NCBI RefSeq assembly: GCF_900096895.1 | Contig: NZ_FMYO01000001.1 | Coordinates: forward strand, 895,113-959,112 | Length of the DNA stretch: 64,000 bases | Direction: 5' to 3' | Source of the DNA: Acinetobacter kookii | GTDB taxonomy: Bacteria; Pseudomonadota; Gammaproteobacteria; Pseudomonadales; Moraxellaceae | Shown: piece after piece, positions 19,875 to 28,206 of the stretch | Layout: each line of letters begins with the position of its first letter | Numbering within the stretch: position 1 is the first letter of the stretch | Notes under the pieces: generated by a model | Told to the model about the DNA's origin: nothing | The model's input: the letters and a program-made list of their open reading frames with translations, nothing else | Databases searched by the model: none | Translations under genes and position numbers: made by a program

Positions 19875-21086
19875 TTAATCGATATTTTCTAAAATCAGTG
19901 CAACTCCCTGTCCGACACCAACACACATGGTGCAGAGCGCATATTTGCCTTTACGGCGTTTTAATTCTTTCATTGCGGTGATGACCAGACGGGTGCCACT
20001 CATGCCCAGCGGATGACCCAAAGCAATTGCACCGCCATTCGGGTTAATTCTTGCGTCATCATCTTGCAGGCCCAGCTCACGAATTACAGCCAGTGACTGT
20101 GCAGCGAACGCTTCATTCAGCTCGATCACATCCATCTGTTCCAGAAGGAGTCCGGTTTGTTTCAAGACTTTCTGTACTGCGGGCACCGGTCCAATGCCCA
20201 TATATTTAGCTTCGACACCGGCACTGGCCAGCGCTACAATTTTCGCTTGAGGACGAAGACCATGCTGCTCGGCAAACTGCTGATTGCCCAGCAGAACACA
20301 GGCAGCACCGTCATTGACACCGGAAGCATTGCCGGCAGTGACTGAACCGCCTTCTTTACGAAATGGTGTTTTTAAGGCTGCCAGATTGTCCAGCGTTGTC
20401 TCTGCACGCGGGTGCTCGTCCTGGGAAATGGTGAGCGTGGTTTTCTTCGGACCTTTCACTTCTACCGGCAGGATTTCTGCTGTGAAAATACCGTTTTGCT
20501 GTGCTGTGGCCGTTTTTTGCTGACTGCGGTAGGCAAACAGGTCTTGGTCTGCACGGCTAATCTGATATTTTTCAGCGACATTTTCAGCCGTTTCCGGCAT
20601 GCTATCGACGCCAAACTGCACTTTAAATTTTGGGTTGATAAAACGCCAGCCAATGGTGGTGTCATAAATTTCAGGGGTACGGCTGAAGGCAGTAGTCGGC
20701 TTAGATTGCACATAAGGTGCACGGCTCATGGATTCTACGCCACCGGCCAAAATAAATTGTGCTTCACCCGATTTGATACTGCGAGCAGCCAGACCAATGG
20801 CATCCAGACCTGAGGCACATAAGCGGTTCACGGTGAGGGCTGGAACAGAATCCGGCAGCCCTGCGAGTAAAGCAGCCATACGCGCCACGTTACGGTTATC
20901 TTCACCGGCCTGATTGGCACAGCCCAAGATCACTTCATCCAGTTCTGCCCATGGCAAGGCCGGATGTTGATCTTTCAGATATTGAATCGGTAGCGCCGCT
21001 AGATCATCACTACGGATACTGCTCAGTCCACCGGCATAGCGTCCGATCGGAGTGCGTATTCCATCAAAAATATAAACCTGTTCCAT
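19875..21086 (-). CDS. paaJ: 3-oxoadipyl-CoA/3-oxo-5,6-dehydrosuberyl-CoA thiolase PaaJ
   Basis: Thiolase that acts twice in the pathway, cleaving 3-oxo-5,6-dehydrosuberyl-CoA and later 3-oxoadipyl-CoA to succinyl-CoA and acetyl-CoA. The 403 residues contain the nucleophile Cys90 in NRLCASG, the [10 protein letters not shown] histidine loop and the second catalytic cysteine in [10 protein letters not shown]. The protein is close to PcaF of the beta-ketoadipate pathway; its place between paaH and paaK makes PaaJ the right name. It starts 11 bp after paaH. No paaI thioesterase gene lies here, unlike in E. coli. Confidence 0.95.
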   Translation of the reverse strand: MEQVYIFDGIRTPIGRYAGGLSSIRSDDLAALPIQYLKDQHPALPWAELDEVILGCANQAGEDNRNVARMAALLAGLPDSVPALTVNRLCASGLDAIGLAARSIKSGEAQFILAGGVESMSRAPYVQSKPTTAFSRTPEIYDTTIGWRFINPKFKVQFGVDSMPETAENVAEKYQISRADQDLFAYRSQQKTATAQQNGIFTAEILPVEVKGPKKTTLTISQDEHPRAETTLDNLAALKTPFRKEGGSVTAGNASGVNDGAACVLLGNQQFAEQHGLRPQAKIVALASAGVEAKYMGIGPVPAVQKVLKQTGLLLEQMDVIELNEAFAAQSLAVIRELGLQDDDARINPNGGAIALGHPLGMSGTRLVITAMKELKRRKGKYALCTMCVGVGQGVALILENID

Positions 21087-21097
21087 GATTGTTCCTT

Positions 21098-22651
21098 TTA
21101 TCCAGCTACGCGTAATGGGTGCTGCCGAGTTTTATGTGCATATCCCTGCACTGCTTTCTTCGCTAAATATATACTAGTTCTATAGCGGTCTTCACCATAA
21201 ATACGATACATATTTTCTAAAATTTGTAAAATTGTGTAATATCCAATTTTATCTGCCCATTCGAATGGACCACAAGGATAATTCACGCCATATTTCATAG
21301 CAGAATCAATATCTTGTTCTGATGCGATATCATGCAGTACCGCTTCACAGGCTTCATTCACCAACATGGCAATACTACGTATAACATAAAGACCGGGATG
21401 ATCCTTAGACCAAATAGGTATCATATCCATACCTATGAGGAATAGCTCCACTGCCTGGCGTTGTTCAGCACTACATGCTGGTGATGCAACGACTGGAATC
21501 GATTGGGCATTTTCCCAATCTGCATGCCAATCCATCAACACCACAGGCTCATGCGGATAAGCCAGTTCAACCGACTCGCCGAGCGATAATCGCAGGGAAA
21601 GATCACCAATCAGGATTTCATTCTGTTCTGCCGCCTGAAAACTCAGCTCCACATGAGAGGCCTGTTTTAAACGTTCAATCAGTGCTGCTGAATGCAGCCA
21701 TTCACCTTTTATCGTGACTTTGAGCTTATTCAGCGACTTGGCATAACACACTGGCAATTCATATACAGGTGCAGGCTGGGACTGCGTATAATCATAAAAA
21801 CCCTGACCGGACTTGCGGCCATAACAGCCGGCATCGACCAGCTCTTTTTGAATCAAGGATGGGCGGTAGCGTGGCTCATAGAAAAATTCCTGATAGACAC
21901 TTTGTGTGACCGAGAAATTCACATCCTGACCAATCAGGTCGGTGAGTTCACACGGTCCCATGGCAAAACGGCCACATTCGCGCATGATGTAATCGAGCTG
22001 TTCGGGTGTGGTGGCATTTTCCTGCAAGGCACGAAAGGCTTCGGCATAATAAGGCCGCGCGACACGATTGACGATAAAACCGGGTGTCGATTTGGCTCGT
22101 ACCGGAACCTTGTTCCAGTGCTTCATTAGATCAAATACAGCATCGGCAATGACTGCTGAAGTTTTCAGTCCGCGGATAATCTCGACCAGTTTCATCACTG
22201 GGGCCGGATTAAAAAAATGCAGGCCAATCACTCGCTCGGGATGTGGAATCGCCGAGGCAATTGCGGTAATGGAAATTGAAGAAGTATTAGACGCAAAAAT
22301 CGTCTGTTCCGGGCAAATGGCAGCCAGCTGTTGAAACAGGTTTTGCTTCACTTCTTTCTTTTCAACAATGGCTTCAATAATCAAGCCCGCATCGGCAAGC
22401 TGCTGAATGTCCTCTGCCATGATCAGATTGGCGAAGGTGCTTTCCAGCAATTGCTGGGTCATTTTTCCATTCTGTACGCGCTTGCTGAGCTGCGCCTCTA
22501 AAGCAGTTAAGGCACTCTGAACTTTGCTGCTATCGAGATCAAACACATAGGTCGGATGCCCGTGCATGGCGGCCAATTGTGCAATGCCAATTCCCATGGT
22601 TCCCGCACCGACCACAGCAACTTTGACTTGTTCCAAATTGATCTGTTGCAT
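21098..22651 (-). CDS. paaH: 3-hydroxyadipyl-CoA dehydrogenase PaaH
   Basis: Oxidises 3-hydroxyadipyl-CoA to 3-oxoadipyl-CoA with NAD+. The 517 residues show an N-terminal Rossmann domain (VAVVGAGTMGIGIAQLAAMH, starting near residue 11), the catalytic-His segment GLHFFNPAPVMKLVEIIRG, a 3HCDH C-terminal domain (TPGFIVNRVARPYYAEAFRA) and a second 3HCDH-like domain at the end (AMKYGVNYPCGPFEWADKIG). This double-domain length is typical of PaaH. The ATG is 3 bp after the paaG stop. Confidence 0.95.
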   Translation of the reverse strand: MQQINLEQVKVAVVGAGTMGIGIAQLAAMHGHPTYVFDLDSSKVQSALTALEAQLSKRVQNGKMTQQLLESTFANLIMAEDIQQLADAGLIIEAIVEKKEVKQNLFQQLAAICPEQTIFASNTSSISITAIASAIPHPERVIGLHFFNPAPVMKLVEIIRGLKTSAVIADAVFDLMKHWNKVPVRAKSTPGFIVNRVARPYYAEAFRALQENATTPEQLDYIMRECGRFAMGPCELTDLIGQDVNFSVTQSVYQEFFYEPRYRPSLIQKELVDAGCYGRKSGQGFYDYTQSQPAPVYELPVCYAKSLNKLKVTIKGEWLHSAALIERLKQASHVELSFQAAEQNEILIGDLSLRLSLGESVELAYPHEPVVLMDWHADWENAQSIPVVASPACSAEQRQAVELFLIGMDMIPIWSKDHPGLYVIRSIAMLVNEACEAVLHDIASEQDIDSAMKYGVNYPCGPFEWADKIGYYTILQILENMYRIYGEDRYRTSIYLAKKAVQGYAHKTRQHPLRVAG

Positions 22652-22654
22652 GAT

Positions 22655-23446
22655 TTAGCATCCTTTATATTCAGGGGTACGCTTCTGCATAAAGGCTTGT
22701 ACACCTTCTTTATAATCGCTTGAACGTCCAGCTAAACGTTGCAGGTCACGTTCCAGAATGAGCTGCTCATCCAGATTATTGTCGGCTGCGGCATGAATGG
22801 CCTTTTTGATCAGGGACAGACCATAGGTCGGCTGCTTAGCCAAATGTTCTGCCATTTTGCTGACTTCTGCCTTTAACTGGTCATCTTCAACTACTTGCCA
22901 GATCATGCCGAGTTGTACTGCGCGCTCAGCCGGAATTTTATCGCCGAGCATGGCAAGGCCCATTGCCTGAGCACGCCCAACCAGACGCGGCAAGAACCAG
23001 GTACCGCCTGAATCTGGTACTAAACCTAGACGGCAAAAAGCCTGAATAAAGGAAGCCGATTTTGCTGCCACCACAATGTCACAAGCCAGGGCAATATTGG
23101 CACCTGCCCCTGCTGCCACACCATTCACGGCACAAATCACCGGTTTAGGCATTTCGGTAATCAGCTTGATCAAAGGGTTGTAATATTTTTCAATTGACAG
23201 GCCTAAGTCCGGTGCATCGGCATTCGGATCGACCACGCGGTCATTCAGATCCTGACCGGCACAAAAACCGCGGCCTTCGGCTGAAATCACCACGGAACGA
23301 ATCTGGCTGTCTTTGGCCCAAGCCTTGATGACCTTGGAGACTTCCTGATGCATGGTTTCATTAAAGCTGTTGAGCTGTTTTGGACGGTTAAAGGTCAGGT
23401 AGCCCACTGCATTTTTTTCTTCAACAATAATTGTTTGATAATCCAT
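22655..23446 (-). CDS. paaG: 1,2-epoxyphenylacetyl-CoA isomerase PaaG
   Basis: A crotonase-fold isomerase that turns ring-1,2-epoxyphenylacetyl-CoA into oxepin-CoA and also shifts double bonds later in the pathway. The 263 residues have the oxyanion-hole glycines in SAEGRGFCAGQDL and AVNGVAAGAGANIAL. The catalytic Asp of the isomerase subfamily is in RLGLVPDSGGTWFLPRLVG, where hydratases would carry Glu. Its first base is shared with the last base of the paaF stop, so the two genes are translationally coupled. Confidence 0.94.
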   Translation of the reverse strand: MDYQTIIVEEKNAVGYLTFNRPKQLNSFNETMHQEVSKVIKAWAKDSQIRSVVISAEGRGFCAGQDLNDRVVDPNADAPDLGLSIEKYYNPLIKLITEMPKPVICAVNGVAAGAGANIALACDIVVAAKSASFIQAFCRLGLVPDSGGTWFLPRLVGRAQAMGLAMLGDKIPAERAVQLGMIWQVVEDDQLKAEVSKMAEHLAKQPTYGLSLIKKAIHAAADNNLDEQLILERDLQRLAGRSSDYKEGVQAFMQKRTPEYKGC

Positions 23447-24216
23447 TACACACCTCTAAATTCTGGTTTTCTTTTTTCTAAAAATGCATTGATGCCTTCC
23501 TGGCGATCTTGGGTTGCAGCCAGCCAGACAAAATGTTGACGCTCGAGCTTCAATCCCTGACTTAAGGTCACTTCATGAATCGACTTTAAGGATTGCTTGA
23601 TGGCACGAATGGCGAGCGGTGCCTGCTTGGCAATTTTTGCTGCCAGTTCCAGTGCATATTGCACGGTCAGTCCTGCCGGACAGATCTGACTGCTAATGCC
23701 ATGTTGCAATGCGGTCTGGGCCGAAATCATGTCGCCTGTCATGGCCCAGCGCATGGTCAGTTGCTGCCCGACCAGACGCGCTAAACGCTGTGTTCCACCG
23801 GCACCCGGCAACATGCCCAAGCCAATTTCAGGCAAGGCAAACTGGGCATTGTCACCCGTCAAAATCATGTCACCATGCAAGGCCAACTCGAAACCTGCGC
23901 CCAAGGCATAACCGTTAACCGCCATGATTAAAGGCTTGGAAAACTCATCAATTTTTTTCCAGAGCAGCGGACGATGATCCTGCTGGATACTGACCACATC
24001 GAGCTGCGCCAGTTCATTCAGATCGGCACCAGCCGCGAAACATTGTGGATTACCGGTGATGACCACGGCTTTGACTACAGCATCGGCATCCAGTGCTTGT
24101 AAGCAGGCGGCAATGTCTTGCAAGGTGGCATTATTCAAGGCATTGCGTTTTTCCGGGCGGTTTAGCTCGATCAGGACTACGCCCGGTTTCGGGGTACTGG
24201 TTTTAATATAGATCAT
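23446..24216 (-). CDS. paaF: 2,3-dehydroadipyl-CoA hydratase PaaF
   Basis: An enoyl-CoA hydratase that adds water to 2,3-dehydroadipyl-CoA in the beta-oxidation part of the pathway. The 256 residues carry the crotonase signatures CFAAGADLNEL and AVNGYALGAGFELAL, and the hydratase Glu in PEIGLGMLPGAGGTQRLARL. It lies 38 bp after paaE and is coupled to paaG. The Glu at the catalytic position distinguishes it from PaaG. Confidence 0.94.
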   Translation of the reverse strand: MIYIKTSTPKPGVVLIELNRPEKRNALNNATLQDIAACLQALDADAVVKAVVITGNPQCFAAGADLNELAQLDVVSIQQDHRPLLWKKIDEFSKPLIMAVNGYALGAGFELALHGDMILTGDNAQFALPEIGLGMLPGAGGTQRLARLVGQQLTMRWAMTGDMISAQTALQHGISSQICPAGLTVQYALELAAKIAKQAPLAIRAIKQSLKSIHEVTLSQGLKLERQHFVWLAATQDRQEGINAFLEKRKPEFRGV

Positions 24217-24254
24217 CCTTGAACTCCTGCTGTGCTTAGCAATTGATTCCGTAC

Positions 24255-25313
24255 TTACTCATCAAAACTCAGACGGACATTGGCTGTGGTCGGACGCGCC
24301 TGACAGCTCAGCACATAACCTTTCTGGATTTCATCTTCTTCCAGACTGTAGTTGACTGCCATTTCGACCTCACCTTCCAGCACCTTACATTTACAGGTCG
24401 CACAGACTCCGCCCTTACATGCATATGGCAAGTCGGCGCCGGCACGCAGTGCCGCATCCAGAATACTGTCATCCTGTTTAGACACTTCAACAATCAGTTC
24501 ACGACCATCGAGAATGATATTGACCTTTTCTTCACTGCGTTCCTGAATCTGCTGCGCTGTGGCTTTCGGTACCGTACCGGTATTGAAACGTTCGGTATGA
24601 ATCTTGCCGCGCTGAATACCCCAAGTGGGTAATACGCTTTCTACCGCTGCCATCATCTCTTCCGGACCACAGGCAAAACAGTGGTCGGTGTCGGCTGAAA
24701 TCAGATTGGCCTGAAACAGCTGCTGCAACTTGTCTGCATCGATACGACCATTAAAGATTTCACTGTCATTCAGTTCACGAGAGAAAATATTCACCAGTTG
24801 CAGACGTTCTTTAAATCGGTCTTTCAAGTCCATGATCTGTTCAGAGAACATGGTCTGCTTCCAGGAACGGTTGCCATATACCAGAGTAAAATTCGCTTCC
24901 GGCTGGCGGTTCAGTACCGACTTTACAATCGATAAGATTGGGGTAATGCCACTGCCTGCGGCAAAGCCTAGATAGTTTTGACCACCGGCCTTGGCTGCTT
25001 TTTGGAAGAACACCCCTTGAGGTGGCATGACTTCCAGTACATCACCGGCTTTTAAATTTGCATTGGCCCAGGTCGAGAACTGGCCCTGATCAATTTTTTT
25101 AATCGCAATGCTCATATCTTCCTGAGTATCGCTACAAATGGAGTAACAGCGGCGCAGCTCGCCGTCATCGGTTAAATGGCGAATGGTTAAATGCTGGCCC
25201 GGCTGATATTGAAAAGTATCCAACTGTTCTGGTGCGAGATCAAAGGCAATGCAGATTGCCTGCTCGGTTTGTGGCTGCACAGACTTAATGGTTAATGGTA
25301 TAAATTGGCTCAT
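24255..25313 (-). CDS. paaE: Phenylacetyl-CoA 1,2-epoxidase reductase subunit PaaE
   Basis: The NADPH-dependent reductase that feeds electrons to the PaaA diiron centre. The 352 residues comprise an FAD-binding beta barrel (about 1-105, RHLTDDGELRRCYSICS), an NAD(P)-binding domain (about 110-225, GFAAGSGITPILSIVKSVL; CFACGPEEMM) and a C-terminal plant-type 2Fe-2S ferredoxin domain with CKGGVCATCKC and a final cysteine in YVLSCQARP. It forms part of the paaABCDE epoxidase block. Confidence 0.95.
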   Translation of the reverse strand: MSQFIPLTIKSVQPQTEQAICIAFDLAPEQLDTFQYQPGQHLTIRHLTDDGELRRCYSICSDTQEDMSIAIKKIDQGQFSTWANANLKAGDVLEVMPPQGVFFQKAAKAGGQNYLGFAAGSGITPILSIVKSVLNRQPEANFTLVYGNRSWKQTMFSEQIMDLKDRFKERLQLVNIFSRELNDSEIFNGRIDADKLQQLFQANLISADTDHCFACGPEEMMAAVESVLPTWGIQRGKIHTERFNTGTVPKATAQQIQERSEEKVNIILDGRELIVEVSKQDDSILDAALRAGADLPYACKGGVCATCKCKVLEGEVEMAVNYSLEEDEIQKGYVLSCQARPTTANVRLSFDE

Positions 25314-25377
25314 TTGAAAATCCCTCTTTCTTTTTGGCTATTTCTTTCTTGTGTTCACGTGGTCGCTGGACGCAGCC

Positions 25378-25878
25378 TTAAATACATTTGAAATAGTCAA
25401 AAGGTTCTAAGCAGTCCTGACATTGATATAAGGCTTTACACGCTGTAGAACCAAATTCACTTAATAATTTGCTGTTCTGGCTCTGGCACTGTGGACAGGT
25501 AATGCCATCGGTTAAGGCGACATGTGTACCGCATTGATGTGACTGGCCTTGCGGCGGTGCAATTCCATACTGCTGTAACTTGAGTTTGCCGGATTCACTC
25601 ATCCAGTCTGTGGTCCAGGCTTCAGACAGATCGATAATCACCTTGACCGGTGTCAGCCCTTTGGCTGTAAAAGCCTGGGTAATTTCTGCTTTTAATAAAT
25701 CGGTGGCCGGACAGCCGCTATAGGTCGGGGTAAGTCGCACCACAATTTCATTCTGTGCATTCAGCTCGACGCCGCGGATCATGCCCAGATCCATCACCGA
25801 TAACACTGGAATTTCCGGATCAGAAACCTGCTGTAAAACATCCCAACATTCATCTTCTACATGTCGAATCAGATTCAT
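25378..25878 (-). CDS. paaD: Epoxidase maturation protein PaaD
   Basis: PaaD is needed for epoxidase activity but is not a stable subunit; the family is a MIP18/SufT-type (DUF59) protein thought to help assemble the Fe-S cluster of PaaE. The start at 25878 (166 residues) is favoured because AGGGA lies 9 nt upstream; a GTG three codons earlier is also open. Residues 5-95 are the DUF59 domain (VSDPEIPVLSVMDLGMIRGV; PTYSGCPATDLLKAEI). The C terminus is a cysteine ribbon with CGTH, CPQCQS and CQDC pairs that could bind zinc or iron. Confidence 0.92.
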   Translation of the reverse strand: MNLIRHVEDECWDVLQQVSDPEIPVLSVMDLGMIRGVELNAQNEIVVRLTPTYSGCPATDLLKAEITQAFTAKGLTPVKVIIDLSEAWTTDWMSESGKLKLQQYGIAPPQGQSHQCGTHVALTDGITCPQCQSQNSKLLSEFGSTACKALYQCQDCLEPFDYFKCI

Positions 25879-25906
25879 GCGACTCACTCCCTGTGATCTT
25901 GCTGAA

Positions 25907-26662
25907 TTACCAGTTCATGTCTGGATATGAGCGCTGCATATATTGCAGTTCCGCCAAGACAAAACCCAAATGTTCCGTATGCAAACCCTGTTTGGCACCA
26001 CTACGATAAGCCCCTGTTTCTGGCAGGCTTAATTGCAAGCGGGCCAGTTCGGTGGCAATCGTGTCCAGCCACTGTGCTTTTAAACTTTCAATATCAGGAA
26101 TCAGGCCCTGCTCGACCAGCTGCTTTTCATCCGCAGTCAGCACGAACAGTTCTTCACTAAAACGCCACAGTTGATTCAAGCCTTGCTGGGTTTTTTCATG
26201 GGCTTCTGCCGTACCCAGACTTAAGCGTTCCATCCAGGTGGTTGAAAAGCGTAAGTGATATTTCACTTCTTTCAACGACTTCAGCGCGAAAGCCGCAAGG
26301 GCCGCATGCTGGCTGTGGCTTAATGCACCAAACAGCAAGGCATGGTAATGATCCATCAACCACTGGCGCACCATGGTCTGGGCAAAATCACCATTCGGCT
26401 GTTCGCACAGCAATAAGTTGCGATATTCACGTTCGGTACGGAAATAGGCCAGTTTGTCTTCATCACGGCCCAAGCCTTCCACTTCACCTGCCAGACTTAG
26501 TGCAGTACGGGCCTGCCCTAATAAATCCAGTCCAATATTGGCTAGGGCAATATCCAGTTCCAGCTCAGGCGCGTGTCCGCACCACTCTGCCAGACGATGC
26601 GACAGGATCAGCTGACTGTCACCCACATGTAAAAGAAATTGTGCCAAAACTTGATTCGTCAT
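25907..26662 (-). CDS. paaC: Phenylacetyl-CoA 1,2-epoxidase structural subunit PaaC
   Basis: PaaC has the ferritin-like helical fold of PaaA but has lost the metal site; it scaffolds the PaaAC heterodimer core of the epoxidase. From the ATG at 26662, which has GAGGG about 9 nt upstream, it is 251 residues. Recognisable stretches are LSHRLAEWCGHAPELELDIA, NIGLDLLGQARTALSLAG and LRFSTTWMERLSLGTAEAH. An in-frame GTG at 26671 would add three residues. The gene lies 17 bp after paaB. Confidence 0.94.
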   Translation of the reverse strand: MTNQVLAQFLLHVGDSQLILSHRLAEWCGHAPELELDIALANIGLDLLGQARTALSLAGEVEGLGRDEDKLAYFRTEREYRNLLLCEQPNGDFAQTMVRQWLMDHYHALLFGALSHSQHAALAAFALKSLKEVKYHLRFSTTWMERLSLGTAEAHEKTQQGLNQLWRFSEELFVLTADEKQLVEQGLIPDIESLKAQWLDTIATELARLQLSLPETGAYRSGAKQGLHTEHLGFVLAELQYMQRSYPDMNW

Positions 26663-26679
26663 GATGTTCACCCTCTCCC

Positions 26680-26970
26680 TTACATGTGCTCAATGCCAGC
26701 AGGAATGTTATAAAATGTTGGATGGCGGTAAACCTTGTCCAGTGACGGATCAAAAAATTCCGGTTTTTCATCGGGTTGTGAAGAAGTAATCAGTTCAGAT
26801 TTCACCACCCAGATACTGATACCTTCGTTGCGGCGGGTATACACATCACGGGCATTCTGCAAGGCAACTTCATCATCCGGTGCACGCAGGCTGCCAACAT
26901 GGCGGTGACTCAAACCCTGCTTACTACGCACGAACACTTCATAAAGTGACCAGTTTTTTTTGTTATTCAT
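26680..26970 (-). CDS. paaB: Phenylacetyl-CoA 1,2-epoxidase subunit PaaB
   Basis: A 96-residue small subunit that bridges the PaaA-PaaC heterodimers of the epoxidase. The sequence fits the family throughout: WSLYEVFVRSKQGLSHRHVG at the start, ALQNARDVYTRRNEGISIWV in the middle. It contains no cofactor motif, as expected. It sits 31 bp after paaA and 17 bp before paaC. Confidence 0.95.
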   Translation of the reverse strand: MNNKKNWSLYEVFVRSKQGLSHRHVGSLRAPDDEVALQNARDVYTRRNEGISIWVVKSELITSSQPDEKPEFFDPSLDKVYRHPTFYNIPAGIEHM

Positions 26971-27001
26971 GAGCTTATTTCCCTATACTGACTAAACTGT
27001 T

Positions 27002-27946
27002 TTAAGCAACTTTCTGTGCTTCTGACTGTTGCTGCTGTTTCTGCGCATACACCGCTGCAGAATCACGCACCCATTTTCCACCCTCCCAGGCTTTGCGACG
27101 TGCTTCAATTCTTTCGTGGTTACATGGCCCTTTTCCTGCCAGCACTGCAAAAAATTCGTCCCAGTTCACTGCACCATATTCATAATGACCGGTCGCTTCG
27201 TTGAACTTGAGGTCTGGATCCGGCACGCTCAAACCAAGCTGCAAAATTTGTGGAATGGTGTTATCGACAAATTTCTGACGTAGCTCATCGTTACTGAAAC
27301 GCTTGATTTTCCACTGCATGCTTTGTGCACTGTTCGGCGAATTATCATCGCTCGGACCAAACATCATCAGGGCCGGCCACCAGAAACGGTTCACGGCATC
27401 CTGTGCCAGCTGCTTTTGTTCCGGCGTACCATTGGCCAGTTCCATCATGGCTTCAAAACCCTGACGCTGATGGAAACTTTCTTCTTTACAAATCCGGACC
27501 ATGGCACGTGCATACGGTCCATATGAGGTACGGCACAGTGCCACCTGATTGACAATCGCAGCACCATCCACCAGCCAGCCAATTGCAGCCACGTCGGCCC
27601 AGCTCAGGGTTGGATAGTTAAAAATTGAAGAATATTTCATGCGTCCGGCAATCAGCTTATCCATCATGTCGTCACGATCTGCACCCAGCGTTTCTGCGGC
27701 GCTATACAGGTACAAGGCATGGCCGGCTTCATCCTGAACCTTGGCCAGCAATACCGCCTTACGTTTCAAGGTCGGAGCCCGGGTAATCCAGTTGCCTTCC
27801 GGCAACATGCCCACCACTTCAGAATGTGCATGCTGACCAATCTGACGAATCAGGGTCTTGCGATAGGCATCTGGCATCCAGTCCTTCGGCTCAATAGAAA
27901 TGTCCTTTTCAATATTCTGATCAAATACTTGTTGTTGCTTATTCAT
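27002..27946 (-). CDS. paaA: Phenylacetyl-CoA 1,2-epoxidase catalytic subunit PaaA
   Basis: The diiron oxygenase subunit that epoxidises the aromatic ring of phenylacetyl-CoA. From the ATG at 27946 it is 314 residues, preceded by GAGGGA at a normal distance; an open extension to 28042 would place coding sequence across the promoter region and is rejected. Iron-ligand motifs are visible: DEAGH (72-76) and, further on, EESFHQRQG. The gene is the first of the leftward paaABCDEFGHJK transcript, and its promoter region is shared with divergent paaZ. Confidence 0.95.
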   Translation of the reverse strand: MNKQQQVFDQNIEKDISIEPKDWMPDAYRKTLIRQIGQHAHSEVVGMLPEGNWITRAPTLKRKAVLLAKVQDEAGHALYLYSAAETLGADRDDMMDKLIAGRMKYSSIFNYPTLSWADVAAIGWLVDGAAIVNQVALCRTSYGPYARAMVRICKEESFHQRQGFEAMMELANGTPEQKQLAQDAVNRFWWPALMMFGPSDDNSPNSAQSMQWKIKRFSNDELRQKFVDNTIPQILQLGLSVPDPDLKFNEATGHYEYGAVNWDEFFAVLAGKGPCNHERIEARRKAWEGGKWVRDSAAVYAQKQQQQSEAQKVA

Positions 27947-27985
27947 TCTTCCCTCACTTGTCCCAAGTGTTGATACACTCAAATT

Positions 27986-28195
27986 AAAACGATACATATT
28001 TAAAATCAATATATTTTTATTCGTATCATTTAATTTTTTCACTTATTTTTAATAAGATATTGTTTTTAAAATAAATATATTTTTAGTTTTATTGCTAATT
28101 ATTTTTAAACACAGATTTGTGATTGACATTTGAGTTTTTTAATCACAAATTATGAAACATCAAAATTAAAATACTTGTCAAAACGTATCATAAAT
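27986..28195. promoter_or_regulatory. paaA/paaZ divergent control region with candidate PaaX sites
   Basis: The 260-bp gap holds two kinds of repeated signal. First, ATTTGTGATT (28115-28124) and AATCACAAAT (28141-28150) form a perfect 10-bp inverted repeat whose arm fits the WWTRTGATT half of the E. coli PaaX box as I recall it. Second, the core TGATACG or its variant CGATACA occurs at 27986-27998, 28017-28032 and 28182-28195. The last is read as TTATGATACGTT on the minus strand and abuts the paaZ ribosome-binding site. Binding here would silence both transcripts. PaaX as the binder is inference. Confidence 0.55.
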
Positions 28196-28206
28196 GGAGT
28201 TTTACC

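Noticed and set aside
28115..28150. TGTGA...TCACA in the paa control region as a CRP site
   Set aside because: The half-sites are 19 bp apart; CRP sites need about 6 bp.
28042..28182. N-terminal extension of PaaA into the promoter region (open to 28042)
   Set aside because: The ATG at 27946 has a good GAGGGA and begins at the conserved family start; the extension is AT-rich non-homologous sequence across candidate operators.
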